Shown here one piece after another: positions 35,696 through 44,479 of a DNA stretch of 64,000 nt. Within the stretch, counting starts at the first letter, position 1; each line of letters starts with the position of its first letter. The notes beneath the pieces are model-generated. The model worked only from the letters and a program-made list of their open reading frames with translations. It was not told the DNA's origin and ran no database searches. Location: the NCBI GenBank assembly GCA_021734325.1, contig JAIPJF010000013.1:23562-87561 (forward strand). Direction: 5' to 3'. Made by a program: the position numbers and the translations under genes. This DNA comes from Fidelibacterota bacterium (GTDB lineage: Bacteria > Fidelibacterota > UBA8477 > JABMPR01).

Positions 35696-36345
35696 TGGAC
35701 GTTTTAAAATATGTACTGGAAATATTTCCTGCTGTTATTGTGATCTTGAACCCCTTTGGGGCAGCCCTGATCTTCGTATCACTAACCCAGGATGACGATC
35801 GGAAAGAACTAAGTAAAAAGTCACGTAGAACAGCACTGACAGTAATCATTACCCTTTTTGTCTTTATGTTTCTTGGACAGTTGATTTTCGATCTCTATCG
35901 TATTACGCTGGATGCCTTTAGGATTGCCGGTGGAATTTTGTTGTTTGGAATGGGTATGAGTATGATCAGGGGTAAACACCCCCAATCGCAAATCACAGAC
36001 AAAGAGAGAGCTGAGGTGGTGGATCAGGAGGATATTTCCATCATCCCGATGGGAATTCCTGTTTTGAGCGGTCCCGGTAGTATTGCCACCATAATGGTTT
36101 ATCGCTCAGAAGCCCATATGAACTTTCAAATAGTCACCTTAATCCTTTCCATCCTGAGCGCAGGGATAATTGTGTTTTACACATTAAAATATTCCCACAT
36201 AATGGTGAAACGGTTTGGGAAGACAGCGCTACGGATAATTTCCCGGATCATGGGCTTGCTGGTGGTAACCATGGCGGTTCAATTTATTATTTCCGGAACA
36301 ACTGCCGTCATGACAAAATCTTTCCCCGGATTGTTGCTCAAATAG
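35695..36345 (+). CDS. MarC family integral membrane protein
   Basis: 216 residues, six membrane helices. Family marks: LNPFGAALIFVSLT near the N-terminus, FRIAGGILLFGMGMSMI and PMGIPVLSGPGSIATIM. The name derives from a multiple-antibiotic-resistance locus but drug transport has not been borne out; the function of MarC proteins is unknown. Starts at the GDPD stop (TAATG). Confidence 0.92.
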   Translation: MDVLKYVLEIFPAVIVILNPFGAALIFVSLTQDDDRKELSKKSRRTALTVIITLFVFMFLGQLIFDLYRITLDAFRIAGGILLFGMGMSMIRGKHPQSQITDKERAEVVDQEDISIIPMGIPVLSGPGSIATIMVYRSEAHMNFQIVTLILSILSAGIIVFYTLKYSHIMVKRFGKTALRIISRIMGLLVVTMAVQFIISGTTAVMTKSFPGLLLK

Positions 36346-36356
36346 GATCGCTTTTA

Positions 36357-37418
36357 ATGGCCGGGAACTCCCAATTAGGCAGACTTCTACCGTTTTTTTT
36401 CATTTATGCTGGATTAATGGGATCCTTGTACGGTCAGCACTTTCGACAGATAAAAATACCTGAACTAAAGGATTTTATTTCTGATACCCTGCATATTGAG
36501 CTGTCGGAAGAGACAATTAATGAGTGGGGAACCAGGATCAGGGTGGTGGATTCAAGAGCCCTGAATGGCTCAATCCTGGGAATCCAGCAAATAAAGAAGT
36601 GGAAAGTCATCCCGGTTGATCAATACCTGGCAATGGATGCATCCCTCTCAAATCTATTTGAGACCCAATTCAGTAATGATTCTTTGAATCTGTCAGGAAC
36701 CCTCCATGTTTCTCATCTCATTCTCTGGTACGACAATCAACAGGCGCTAACCCATGGGCTCTGTCTGAATGCTTATACCACCTTCCATGATTCTTTGGAT
36801 AATCCCATCAGTAACTGGATATGGGAAATCCGTGTCAAACGTGAGCGGAAGGAAGAAGAAGCTCTTTTCCTTGCCAGAGTGGTCCGGCAATTGATCAAGG
36901 ACCAGTCCAGCGCTTTGTCAAAGCAGAACTTCAATCCGGAATTTTACCCATATCTTTTCCGTCGTCAACTGTTGTCCTGGTCAGAGTTCATATACCTCAA
37001 GGACGGTTATGCCCTCAATGTCCATTTTACTCTGGATTTCCCACCTGATCAGAAATCTAAATGGCAACGAGGATCTCCAGGGATATTTTATCGAAAATCT
37101 GCCATTCATGAATCCATTGCCATGGGGGGCAAGGATCAGAAATGGTACTGGCGAATTTCCCCTTCCTGGATCGCCAAAACTTCAACCACCTTCCGATTGG
37201 GCTTCAATAATTTTGAAAGGGGGCATTTTGATCATCTTGAGTTCCAGAATTTTTTGTATGTCAATGTCTCCGCACTCGCCAGTGTTGAATATCTACCAAT
37301 CTTTCATAAAGGTCTGTTTGGAGGAGTTGGCATATACAGCGGATATAATTTTCTTCCCGATATCATTCCTCGAACGGAGTTGGGACTTCTCCTAAGTCTG
37401 GGAATATTACTGCCATGA
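36357..37418 (+). CDS. hypothetical exported protein of a TonB-receptor operon
   Basis: 353 residues with a signal-like N-terminus (hydrophobic LLPFFFIYAGLMGSLYG). The body has aromatic, alternating strands and no recognised catalytic motif; the final third (WRISPSWIAKTSTTFRLGFNNF, YVNVSALASVEYLPIF, ELGLLLSLGILLP) looks like outer-membrane barrel strands. Its stop overlaps the TonB receptor start (ATGA), so it is made together with that receptor and probably works with it. Start ATG 36357 follows the marC stop by 11 bases. Confidence 0.75.
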   Translation: MAGNSQLGRLLPFFFIYAGLMGSLYGQHFRQIKIPELKDFISDTLHIELSEETINEWGTRIRVVDSRALNGSILGIQQIKKWKVIPVDQYLAMDASLSNLFETQFSNDSLNLSGTLHVSHLILWYDNQQALTHGLCLNAYTTFHDSLDNPISNWIWEIRVKRERKEEEALFLARVVRQLIKDQSSALSKQNFNPEFYPYLFRRQLLSWSEFIYLKDGYALNVHFTLDFPPDQKSKWQRGSPGIFYRKSAIHESIAMGGKDQKWYWRISPSWIAKTSTTFRLGFNNFERGHFDHLEFQNFLYVNVSALASVEYLPIFHKGLFGGVGIYSGYNFLPDIIPRTELGLLLSLGILLP

Positions 37419-39748
37419 TCAGGATTCGATTCATGAGGATTGCGCTGATTCTTTTCACGCTACTGCCTGCAGCACTCTTGGCAACTGATCTCTCAGGCTT
37501 TGTTCATGATGCCCAAACCGGTGAAAGCATCATTGGTGTGAATGTATTTATTACTGAATCAGGTAAAGGGGCGGCCAGTGACCTTAAGGGTTTTTTTGTC
37601 TTGCGAAATATTGGCACGGATCCAGTGATGGTGACCTTCTCACACATTGCCTATTCAGACACTTCCCTGATAATAGAAGCAGGCAGACAAAACTATTTTC
37701 TGGAAAGTGTCAGGCTGCACCCACATTCGATTGATACCAGAGCAGTTGAAGTCCTTGGTCAGGGTCCTGGCATCATTCAGGATATGGATATCTCAAGCCT
37801 TCAGGTTGATCCGATCATTCTGACGGAAATCCCTCAGCTCCGCAAGGACGTATTTAACCTGGTGAGATTCTCACCCAGCGTCACCACTTCAGACCCCATG
37901 TCACCGCAATATTATGTTCGGGGTAGTGACCCGGGAGAAAACCTGGTCCAACTGGATGGAATGACCATATATAATCCACAGCACTTCATGGGATCCAGCG
38001 CTGTTTTCAATCCGTACTCGATAAAGAATATCGAAATGTTGGTTGGCGGTTTTGATGCTGAATATGGTGGCCGCAACGCCTCCATTATGAATATCTCCAC
38101 CCGGGAAGGTCATGAGACAGAAATCCATGGTGAATTTCGTCCCTCTATTTCTGGCATTAGCGGTGCAGTTGAATTCCCAATGGGCATGGGTGGCACGGCC
38201 ATGCTCTCAGGCAGGCTATATACCGATCTTATGCTGCGGGTCATGATGGGATCTCCCAACCTGCTAACAGATTACAATGCAGCCTATCAAGTGTTGATCG
38301 GGAAGACACGATTGAGGTTCTCAGGATTTTTTGCCCGCGATTACATGGATTACGCTATCGACAATTTACTGCTCTTTTTCCCGGAAGATCTTTTTGACAC
38401 TTTCGAGGAGGGCTTTGTCACCAATACCACCAACATGGCATTTGGTGTGAAATCTAACACGGTTCTTTTTCCCACACTGATCCTGGAAGGACAGCTGTAT
38501 CATTCGGCTTCCACAGTGGATAATCTGACCAGATTTAATTACGCCATATCTGATAGTCTGGGTAATTTGCTGGCAGCTCTGGATTACAAAACCCATATCG
38601 AGAACACCATCACGGAAAATACCGGAAAAGCAGGTTTGAATTGGTATGCCTTCTGGAACCAGACCATAAAACTGGGTGCGGAGGTGAACGATCTCTACTT
38701 TGAAAATGAGGTAGGCCGCTTTGATGCAGATCCCGATCCCCATGAATCAGGAACCCAGTTTCAAGCACTATTCCTCCAGGATAAAATTAATCTGGGTCCC
38801 TTACAGATAAAACTTGGCATGCGGACCTCCAGATCCCTGGCTCAGGGGGATTGGAATATGGAACCGCGGGCATCCTTTAATTTGAACATCCCAGGAGGCC
38901 ATCAATTCAAAGCGGCCTACGGCAAGTACTTCCAATATCTTACCACCATGGATTCAAAGGGAGATGAATTCGTTCAGTTTCTGGATTATTACCAGTCACT
39001 GGAAGATCGCAAACCTTTGAATTCGATCCATTATATACTGGGTTTAAACGGCCCATTATTTGGAGAGCTGAATTATGAGCTAAGCGCATACTATAAGGAT
39101 CTTCAGCAGTTGTACCGGGCAACATACAGCAATACCCTCACAGCAGGGGAAAGATCTGCTTTGATCGAAGGAGGGACTGGAACGGCATACGGGCTGGAAG
39201 TGCTCTTGAAGGGTGAAGTTGGGCGCTTGTCAGGATGGGTCGGTTACAATTATTCCAAGGGATACCGACAATATCCTTCCATACTCGATGGACAGAAAAG
39301 TCTATTTGATGCGGATCAACCCCATAACCTGAAAGCAATTCTTCTGTTCAAGTTGACCCCGGATATTGTTGCCAGCTCTACTCTGCAGATTACCTCAGGA
39401 TTCCCAAGAACATGGGAAACCGGAATGCGTCTCCATGCAACTTACGATCCTCTCACAAACAGTATTGGATCCTTTGCTACCTATTTGACCCCGGAAAGAA
39501 ATAATGTTCGTTTCCCTGCCAGGCTGATCTGGGATATAGGCTGGAAGAAAAAGCTGCGTTCCGGTTTTGGATTCTATCTGGCAGAATATCTGGGAGGAGT
39601 GGATGCGTATATGACCATGACCATCAAGAACCTGCTCTTCCTCCATCGGAATCCAATCTATTACTTCTATATCCCGGATTATGGATACTACGGCATGAGT
39701 ACGGAATTTGTCCCATCTGTTTCAATCGGCTATAGTTTGCAATTCTAG
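37415..39748 (+). CDS. TonB-dependent outer-membrane receptor with carboxypeptidase-like N-terminal domain
   Basis: 777 residues. Signal peptide (IALILFTLLPAALLA), then a CarboxypepD_reg-like domain (LSGFVHDAQTGESIIGVNVFI, residues about 25-100), plug domain with ILTEIPQLRKDVFNLVRFSP and YYVRGSDPGENLVQLDGM, GGFDAEYGGRNASIMNI, then a ~22-strand barrel ending SIGYSLQF with the terminal Phe expected by the BAM complex. No TonB box is obvious. It probably imports a nutrient with the lipoprotein encoded next; substrate unknown. Overlaps the previous gene by ATGA. Confidence 0.92.
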   Translation: MIRIRFMRIALILFTLLPAALLATDLSGFVHDAQTGESIIGVNVFITESGKGAASDLKGFFVLRNIGTDPVMVTFSHIAYSDTSLIIEAGRQNYFLESVRLHPHSIDTRAVEVLGQGPGIIQDMDISSLQVDPIILTEIPQLRKDVFNLVRFSPSVTTSDPMSPQYYVRGSDPGENLVQLDGMTIYNPQHFMGSSAVFNPYSIKNIEMLVGGFDAEYGGRNASIMNISTREGHETEIHGEFRPSISGISGAVEFPMGMGGTAMLSGRLYTDLMLRVMMGSPNLLTDYNAAYQVLIGKTRLRFSGFFARDYMDYAIDNLLLFFPEDLFDTFEEGFVTNTTNMAFGVKSNTVLFPTLILEGQLYHSASTVDNLTRFNYAISDSLGNLLAALDYKTHIENTITENTGKAGLNWYAFWNQTIKLGAEVNDLYFENEVGRFDADPDPHESGTQFQALFLQDKINLGPLQIKLGMRTSRSLAQGDWNMEPRASFNLNIPGGHQFKAAYGKYFQYLTTMDSKGDEFVQFLDYYQSLEDRKPLNSIHYILGLNGPLFGELNYELSAYYKDLQQLYRATYSNTLTAGERSALIEGGTGTAYGLEVLLKGEVGRLSGWVGYNYSKGYRQYPSILDGQKSLFDADQPHNLKAILLFKLTPDIVASSTLQITSGFPRTWETGMRLHATYDPLTNSIGSFATYLTPERNNVRFPARLIWDIGWKKKLRSGFGFYLAEYLGGVDAYMTMTIKNLLFLHRNPIYYFYIPDYGYYGMSTEFVPSVSIGYSLQF

Positions 39749-39759
39749 GAGATGACAGG

Positions 39760-40536
39760 ATGAATATGAAACCACTATATTTGTTGGCATGGACAATCTT
39801 CTTGATATCAGGTTGTGACATGCCCCAGGACCCGGGACCCATGCCCTCGGAGATTGTTGCAACAGAATTTGAACCCGGTTTGAATATTCTCGGTGTTCTC
39901 CGTGCTGACAATCAGCAAGGATCCTCATTTATTAATGTCAACAGGGCTTTGACCACTGAGGAGATATATTCGGATTCGATCATCAATTTTTCGCCCGCCC
40001 TTGATTTTGTCAGAGTAAGCGCCAGCAGCACGGGAACCGACTACGTGTTCCTCCCTGCCGGGGATTCGAGCAATGTGGAAAATTATCAGGATACCAGTTT
40101 GACAGTCCAGGTGGGGGAGGCGTACAGTCTGGAGATCAGTGCACCCGATTTCCCAGTACTCAGTGCGTATACTCAGGTCCCCGAACAGCCACAATTGGTC
40201 GCTAATACACTTTCAGTTGCAGCTGGTAGCATTTCATTTCAACTGCAACATCAGACCAGTGCCTTCGAATACAAGCTATATCTGATATTTCCTGACGGTG
40301 CTCTGAAAAAACTGATAAAGCCCACGGATCAGGATATTATTGCAGTCGATTGGGATTATGAGGTCACGAAGGGGGATCCCCGATCTCTCATGCTATGTGC
40401 CCTGGATGAAAATCTTACCCGCTATGAGAACAGCCCGATCTCATTTCTCCCCAACACCTATCATCCTGATGGATCCACAGTCACAGGTGGATACGGTTGT
40501 TTTGGTTCGGTTTCTATTACCACCTACGAGCTTTAG
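39760..40536 (+). CDS. DUF4249-like lipoprotein, partner of the TonB receptor
   Basis: 258 residues; lipobox LISGC gives the lipidated Cys at 19. The mature part starts with short-proline linker (DMPQDPGPMP) and then LNILGVLRADNQQGSSFINVNRAL and VQVGEAYSLEISAPDFPVLSAYTQVPEQP, the Ig-like pattern of DUF4249 lipoproteins that accompany TonB receptors in Bacteroidota relatives. It starts 11 bases after the receptor and is most likely its surface lid or partner. Confidence 0.78.
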   Translation: MNMKPLYLLAWTIFLISGCDMPQDPGPMPSEIVATEFEPGLNILGVLRADNQQGSSFINVNRALTTEEIYSDSIINFSPALDFVRVSASSTGTDYVFLPAGDSSNVENYQDTSLTVQVGEAYSLEISAPDFPVLSAYTQVPEQPQLVANTLSVAAGSISFQLQHQTSAFEYKLYLIFPDGALKKLIKPTDQDIIAVDWDYEVTKGDPRSLMLCALDENLTRYENSPISFLPNTYHPDGSTVTGGYGCFGSVSITTYEL

Positions 40537-40550
40537 GTTGATTTTGTGGC

Positions 40551-40573
40551 TTGCTGGAGTGGAAAGCCAGCAA
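40551..40573. terminator. hairpin after the TonB-receptor operon
   Basis: TTGCTGG / CCAGCAA with a 9-base loop, 14 bases after the DUF4249-like stop. No T run follows, so a weak or Rho-assisted site at best. Confidence 0.4.
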
Positions 40574-40615
40574 CATCCTTGCATTTACCTCTGTCACGTT
40601 ATATGATTTAGGCCT

Positions 40616-41185
40616 ATGAAAAAGTACGATCTGCGTGAAATGAAAATTAGCTCTGAAACCATGTTCCACGGCGATCTCCTCCATGTTACCCGGGATACGG
40701 TTCGTCTGCCCAATGGTAAGACTTCCATGCGAGAGGGTATTAAACACCCTGGAGCCGTTGTGATCATTCCCTTTCTTGATGAACAAACGCTGATCATGGA
40801 AAGACAGTATCGCTATATGCCGGATGAGATATTTTATGAATTACCAGCCGGCAAAACTGACCCAGGGGAAGATTTTATTACCACGGCGAAGCGGGAACTC
40901 CTTGAGGAAACAGGATATGAAGCAAAATCATGGTCCTTCATTTCCCATCTCTACCCGGCTATTGGTTATGCCAATGAAAAGATGGCCCTCTTTGCTGCCA
41001 GCGACCTGATTAAAAAGACAGTGGATCGTGATATAGATGAATTTTTGGAGATCGTTGAAATGCCTGTGCAAAAAGCCATGAAAATGCTGCAAAAAGGTGA
41101 GATCACAGATGCAAAAACCATGGTCGGTCTTTTTTGGGCAGATAAATTGATACGCGGTGAATGGAAACTGAATGCCGGAGCATAA
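40616..41185 (+). CDS. Nudix hydrolase, ADP-ribose pyrophosphatase type
   Basis: 189 residues. Nudix box G-x5-E-x7-REUxEExGU is complete from G79 to Y101 (REL-LEETGY at 93-101). ELPAGKTDPGED before it and PAIGYANEKMALF after it are typical of ADP-ribose pyrophosphatases (NudF-like), with the conserved dimer-forming N-terminal strands. It would hydrolyse ADP-ribose to AMP and ribose 5-phosphate. Its last 14 bases overlap the Rieske gene, starting a five-gene operon. Confidence 0.9.
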   Translation: MKKYDLREMKISSETMFHGDLLHVTRDTVRLPNGKTSMREGIKHPGAVVIIPFLDEQTLIMERQYRYMPDEIFYELPAGKTDPGEDFITTAKRELLEETGYEAKSWSFISHLYPAIGYANEKMALFAASDLIKKTVDRDIDEFLEIVEMPVQKAMKMLQKGEITDAKTMVGLFWADKLIRGEWKLNAGA

Positions 41186-41534
41186 CTTCACAAGTGTCTG
41201 CAAGACAACTGACGTACCTCCCAACGGCGTCAAGAACGTGAATCTCAACGGGCTAGAGATTGCCATATTTAATACGAAGGATGGGTTTATCGCCCATTCA
41301 GGTGTATGCAAACACAACGCTTTTAAACTTGAACTCTGCGAGATTGCTGGTGATATGATAACCTGTCCCTTGCACGGATGGAAATACCGCATCTCAACAG
41401 GGAAGGGAATTAAACCCAGTTGGACTTGTTTGGATACCTATCCCTTGAAGGTGATTGAGGGGAATATTCTGATCAAGCCCCTTGCTGACGAGTCAAATAA
41501 GGACACATTTGATACATCAGCCTATGACTGGTAA
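41172..41534 (+). CDS. Rieske [2Fe-2S] ferredoxin
   Basis: 120 residues. The two cluster-binding motifs are C46-K-H48 and C65-P-L-H68 (CPLHGWKY), the spacing of soluble Rieske ferredoxins; no membrane helix, no oxygenase domain. It would carry one electron for a partner such as an oxygenase or reductase, none of which is adjacent. Starts inside the Nudix gene (14-base overlap, different frame), so it is translationally coupled. Confidence 0.92.
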   Translation: MPEHNFTSVCKTTDVPPNGVKNVNLNGLEIAIFNTKDGFIAHSGVCKHNAFKLELCEIAGDMITCPLHGWKYRISTGKGIKPSWTCLDTYPLKVIEGNILIKPLADESNKDTFDTSAYDW

Positions 41535-41551
41535 TACATGAGGAGAGGACG

Positions 41552-42214
41552 ATGAAAAAAGTAGCTGTCATTTTATCAGGATCCGGATTTCTGGATGGAT
41601 CTGAAATTCAGGAGAGCGTGATCACACTCCTGACGCTGGATAAAGCCGGCGTCGCGTACCAGTGTATGGCACCTAATATTGAACAGATGCATGTAGTGAA
41701 TCATTTTACTGGAGAGCTTAGCATCGGTGAGAGTCGGAATGTCCTTGTGGAAGCCGCCAGAATTGCCAGAACGAAGATTATCGACATAGCTTTGGCACGA
41801 CCAAATGATTATGACGCGGTCATTCTACCCGGTGGCTATGGTGCCGCCAAAAACCTTTCTGATTTTGCTGTTAAGGGAGCAGAAAGCAAGGTGCAGGAGG
41901 ATGTCCTCCACTTTACCCGTGCCTTTGCAGCAACAGGGAAACCGATGGGCTTTGTGTGTATTGCTCCTGCAATGATTCCCCATATATACGGCGCAGATGC
42001 GAAATTGACCATCGGATCAGATGAAGAGACCGCCCGGGCAATCACACAGATGGGCGGGATTCATATACAGTGTCCCGTTGATGATTTTATTGTGGATGAG
42101 GAAAGAAAACTTGTTTCGACGCCGGCGTACATGCTGGATGAACGAATCAGTGATGTTGCAAAAGGAATTGAGAAACTTGTCATGAAAGTACTGGAGCTTG
42201 CCGATGGAAAATAA
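41552..42214 (+). CDS. elbB: ElbB/GATase1-like (DJ-1/PfpI superfamily) isoprenoid-biosynthesis glyoxalase
   Basis: 220 residues. Opening KKVAVILSGSGFLDGSEIQES and the nucleophile-elbow Cys136 in FVCIAPAM are characteristic of ElbB, which has glyoxalase III-like activity in E. coli; earlier called an isoprenoid-biosynthesis protein from a genetic effect. AVILPGGYGAAKNLSDFA is the class motif. Shine-Dalgarno GAGGAGAGGACG precedes the ATG. Overlaps the cupin gene by 11 bases. Confidence 0.92.
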   Translation: MKKVAVILSGSGFLDGSEIQESVITLLTLDKAGVAYQCMAPNIEQMHVVNHFTGELSIGESRNVLVEAARIARTKIIDIALARPNDYDAVILPGGYGAAKNLSDFAVKGAESKVQEDVLHFTRAFAATGKPMGFVCIAPAMIPHIYGADAKLTIGSDEETARAITQMGGIHIQCPVDDFIVDEERKLVSTPAYMLDERISDVAKGIEKLVMKVLELADGK

Positions 42215-42533
42215 TGTAAAATACTTAAAACAGGTTGCCCACTTCTCTGAGGAGGCAGCGAAGATAAATGAAGTCTTTAAGAGTGATCAGCTCCAACTGG
42301 ATGTAATGTCCCTCAATCCTCACCAATACATATCTCCTCAAGTGGAACCACTTTCAGATATAGTATATTTTATTCTGGGTGGAGAGGGGGTTTTTGAAGT
42401 CGGTGATGAAGTTCTCGTGTTGACACGAAATACGACCGTACTGGTTGAGCCAGGTGTGAGCTCAGGGATAATCAATGAAAGTGATGAACAATTGACAGTT
42501 CTGAAATTTTGCGCGCCACCAGGAATTCATTAA
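42204..42533 (+). CDS. small cupin-domain protein
   Basis: 109 residues from ATG 42204, seven bases after GGAG (TTG 42198 is the other in-frame start). A single conserved beta-barrel: PHQYISPQVEPLSDIVYFILGG, then GEGVFEVGDEVLVL and TTVLVEPGVSSGIIN. The usual metal-binding HxH motif is not present (the site has few histidines), so it may be a non-catalytic sugar/metabolite-binding cupin. Overlaps elbB by 11 bases. Confidence 0.82.
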   Translation: MENNVKYLKQVAHFSEEAAKINEVFKSDQLQLDVMSLNPHQYISPQVEPLSDIVYFILGGEGVFEVGDEVLVLTRNTTVLVEPGVSSGIINESDEQLTVLKFCAPPGIH

Positions 42534-42538
42534 TATTC

Positions 42539-43204
42539 ATGAACAAGAAAACCTCCATCTTTGCGCCGATATTTCCGCTGCCCACGGTCAACCTGTTTCC
42601 TGAGACGACAGCCAGTTATCATATTTTCGAACCTCGTTACGTAGAAATGATCGAAAGTGTCCTGGCTGGTGATGGTTTATTGGCCATGGCCACTCTCAAA
42701 CCAGGATATGAGGATAACTATTATGGGAGTCCTGATGTCTATCCAGTTGGTTGTCTTGGACGGATCAAGTCCTTTGAAAAGCTCGAGAACGGTAAATATA
42801 ATATTGTCCTTGAGGGCTTATACCGGGTTGGTTTTGGCCGGGTGATCAAGGACAATCCCTATCGGGTGCTCGAAATGGAAAGTCTGCCTGAGGTTGATCT
42901 TCAGAACGATTTTGTTGAGGAGCGTGAAGACCTTCTGCTCAGACTCAATTACCTTGTGGAACATTCACCAGAGGACCTTGATTTTAGCCCCATCCTTCAG
43001 AATGATGATTCATTTGTGTCCCTTGTAAATTTAATTGCACGAACGTTACCCCTGAAAAATGTAGAACATTATAAGCTCCTATCGCTGGATTCGATCCGTG
43101 ATCGCGCCAATCAGACACTTTGGCATATTGACGATCAGATTGAGACCATCGAACTCCTGAAAAAGGTCGATCCCAAGACCAGCGACGAGATTATACTTAA
43201 TTAG
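42539..43204 (+). CDS. LON-substrate-binding-domain (PUA-like) protein
   Basis: 221 residues from ATG 42539 (the frame extends upstream to TTG 42509 inside the cupin end, not used). Only the Lon N-terminal domain is present: FPLPTVNLFPETTASYHIFEPRY, then VGCLGRIKSFEKLENGKYNIVLEGLYRVGF, and a helical C-terminus; there is no AAA or protease domain. Stand-alone LON-domain proteins are common and their partners unknown. It closes the Nudix-Rieske-ElbB-cupin-LON operon. Confidence 0.9.
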   Translation: MNKKTSIFAPIFPLPTVNLFPETTASYHIFEPRYVEMIESVLAGDGLLAMATLKPGYEDNYYGSPDVYPVGCLGRIKSFEKLENGKYNIVLEGLYRVGFGRVIKDNPYRVLEMESLPEVDLQNDFVEEREDLLLRLNYLVEHSPEDLDFSPILQNDDSFVSLVNLIARTLPLKNVEHYKLLSLDSIRDRANQTLWHIDDQIETIELLKKVDPKTSDEIILN

Positions 43205-43232
43205 CTAAACCCCTGCAGCCCATGTAAACGAT

Positions 43233-43310
43233 CAGGTATTTTGGCTGAAATAATACCTGCAATAGTTAATTAGTGATAAAGTGTTTAACCTACTAAGGCA
43301 GGTATACCTG
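43233..43310. promoter_or_regulatory. palindromic upstream activator sites of the hydrogenase operon
   Basis: CAGGTATT (43233-43240) and AATACCTG (43252-43259) form an inverted repeat, and CAGGTATACCTG (43299-43310) is a compact palindrome of the same half-site CAGGTAT. They lie about 65-140 bases upstream of the expected start point, where enhancer-binding proteins of sigma-54 bind. The left pair could instead double as the end hairpin of the LON gene. Confidence 0.6.
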
Positions 43311-43347
43311 ATAATCTTCTTTGCTGTGAATATCAAAAGAACCTTGC

Positions 43348-43363
43348 TGGCATGTGCTTTGCA
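43348..43363 (+). promoter_or_regulatory. sigma-54 promoter of the hydrogenase operon
   Basis: TGGCATGTGCTTTGCA has GG at -24 and GC at -12 with exactly ten bases between, differing from the consensus TGGCACG-N4-TTGCA at one position (T for C). It would start transcription about 43374, leaving a leader of about 55 bases before AAGGAA-gtcatc-ATG of hydB. Confidence 0.75.
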
Positions 43364-43429
43364 ATTGAGTATGATATGAACAGCATAAAAACTCACATTA
43401 CCAATCACATAAGATACAAGGAAGTCATC

Positions 43430-44464
43430 ATGGAGTGTTATTCACTATTACGGGCTGATGTTCCGGCTCTGATTGACCATCTGGGAAAATTTGGCGAAGT
43501 CGTAGCTCCCCACAGAAAAGGGGATGTTTCTTACTCCTTTGAGAGCGTTCTCGATAGTAGCCAGGTTGTGCTCGACTACAATCGGACCCTGTTACCCCTC
43601 AAAAAACTATTTCTACCCCCAGTAGAAAAGTTGATGGATTTTTCTTTGAAGAACATGAGCTTTGATCCGGTTGAACTGACCACACAACCACGTGTATTTT
43701 TTGGCGTGCACAGTTATGAGATGCAGTCAATTTTAAGGCTTGATCACAGCATGCTTTCAGGAAATGCTGAGTCAAATTATTTCAAACGACGCAAAAATTC
43801 ACGATTTGTCGGAATTTCCTTTGAGCCAGATGATTTTCATTTCTCAGAGAGCGTGGGTATTGCCATTGAAGAGATGGAGGGGTTTGACCTCTTTCTTAAC
43901 GAAATCGATGATGACTTCCAACTTTATGTTCTTTCAGATAATGGCAGATCACTCATTCAGGGTTTCAAGCAAATCCGCACGGTAGAGGCTGAGCTAAGTG
44001 GAAAACGTGAATTTAAAAAGAAGATCCGCTACCACTATAATCGTCTACCTAGAATCTTTCAATATGCCTACAAGTCCAAGGTATGGGCAGATGTGGCTGA
44101 AAAATGTGTCGGTTGCGGCGCCTGCACCCTGACCTGTCCAACCTGTTTTTGTTTCGATGTAACTGATGAAGTGTCAGTCACCGCTGAAGATGGCCTGCGT
44201 CAACGTACTTGGGATAGCTGCATGTTGAGCACCTTCGCCGAGGTCGCAGGCGGAGAGAACTTCAGGGAGAAGACCATTAATAGGACAAGACATCGTCTCT
44301 ATCGAAAATTCAAATATATAACTGATGAAGAGGGCTTGCCCTGGTGTGTTGGCTGTGGTCGTTGCACAGCTTTTTGTCCGGCGGGAATATCTCTACCGGA
44401 TATTGTGAATGAGCTCATTCAAGAAGATGAAAAAGCTCAATATCACCACACGGTTCGGGTATAG
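43430..44464 (+). CDS. hydB: group 3b [NiFe] hydrogenase/sulfhydrogenase, iron-sulfur beta subunit
   Basis: 344 residues from ATG 43430, behind AAGGAA at six-base spacing. C-terminal part holds two [4Fe-4S] ferredoxin motifs: C226-x2-C229-x2-C232-x3-C236 (CVGCGACTLTC) and C306-x2-C309-x2-C312-x3-C316 (CVGCGRCTAFC). The N-terminal ~220 residues are the HydB/AsrA-type domain. It carries electrons between the catalytic small subunit and the flavin subunit. First gene of hydB-hydG-hydD-hydA-protease; a sigma-54 promoter lies 67 bases upstream. Confidence 0.93.
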   Translation: MECYSLLRADVPALIDHLGKFGEVVAPHRKGDVSYSFESVLDSSQVVLDYNRTLLPLKKLFLPPVEKLMDFSLKNMSFDPVELTTQPRVFFGVHSYEMQSILRLDHSMLSGNAESNYFKRRKNSRFVGISFEPDDFHFSESVGIAIEEMEGFDLFLNEIDDDFQLYVLSDNGRSLIQGFKQIRTVEAELSGKREFKKKIRYHYNRLPRIFQYAYKSKVWADVAEKCVGCGACTLTCPTCFCFDVTDEVSVTAEDGLRQRTWDSCMLSTFAEVAGGENFREKTINRTRHRLYRKFKYITDEEGLPWCVGCGRCTAFCPAGISLPDIVNELIQEDEKAQYHHTVRV

Positions 44465-44479
44465 GGGAGGAGCTCACGA

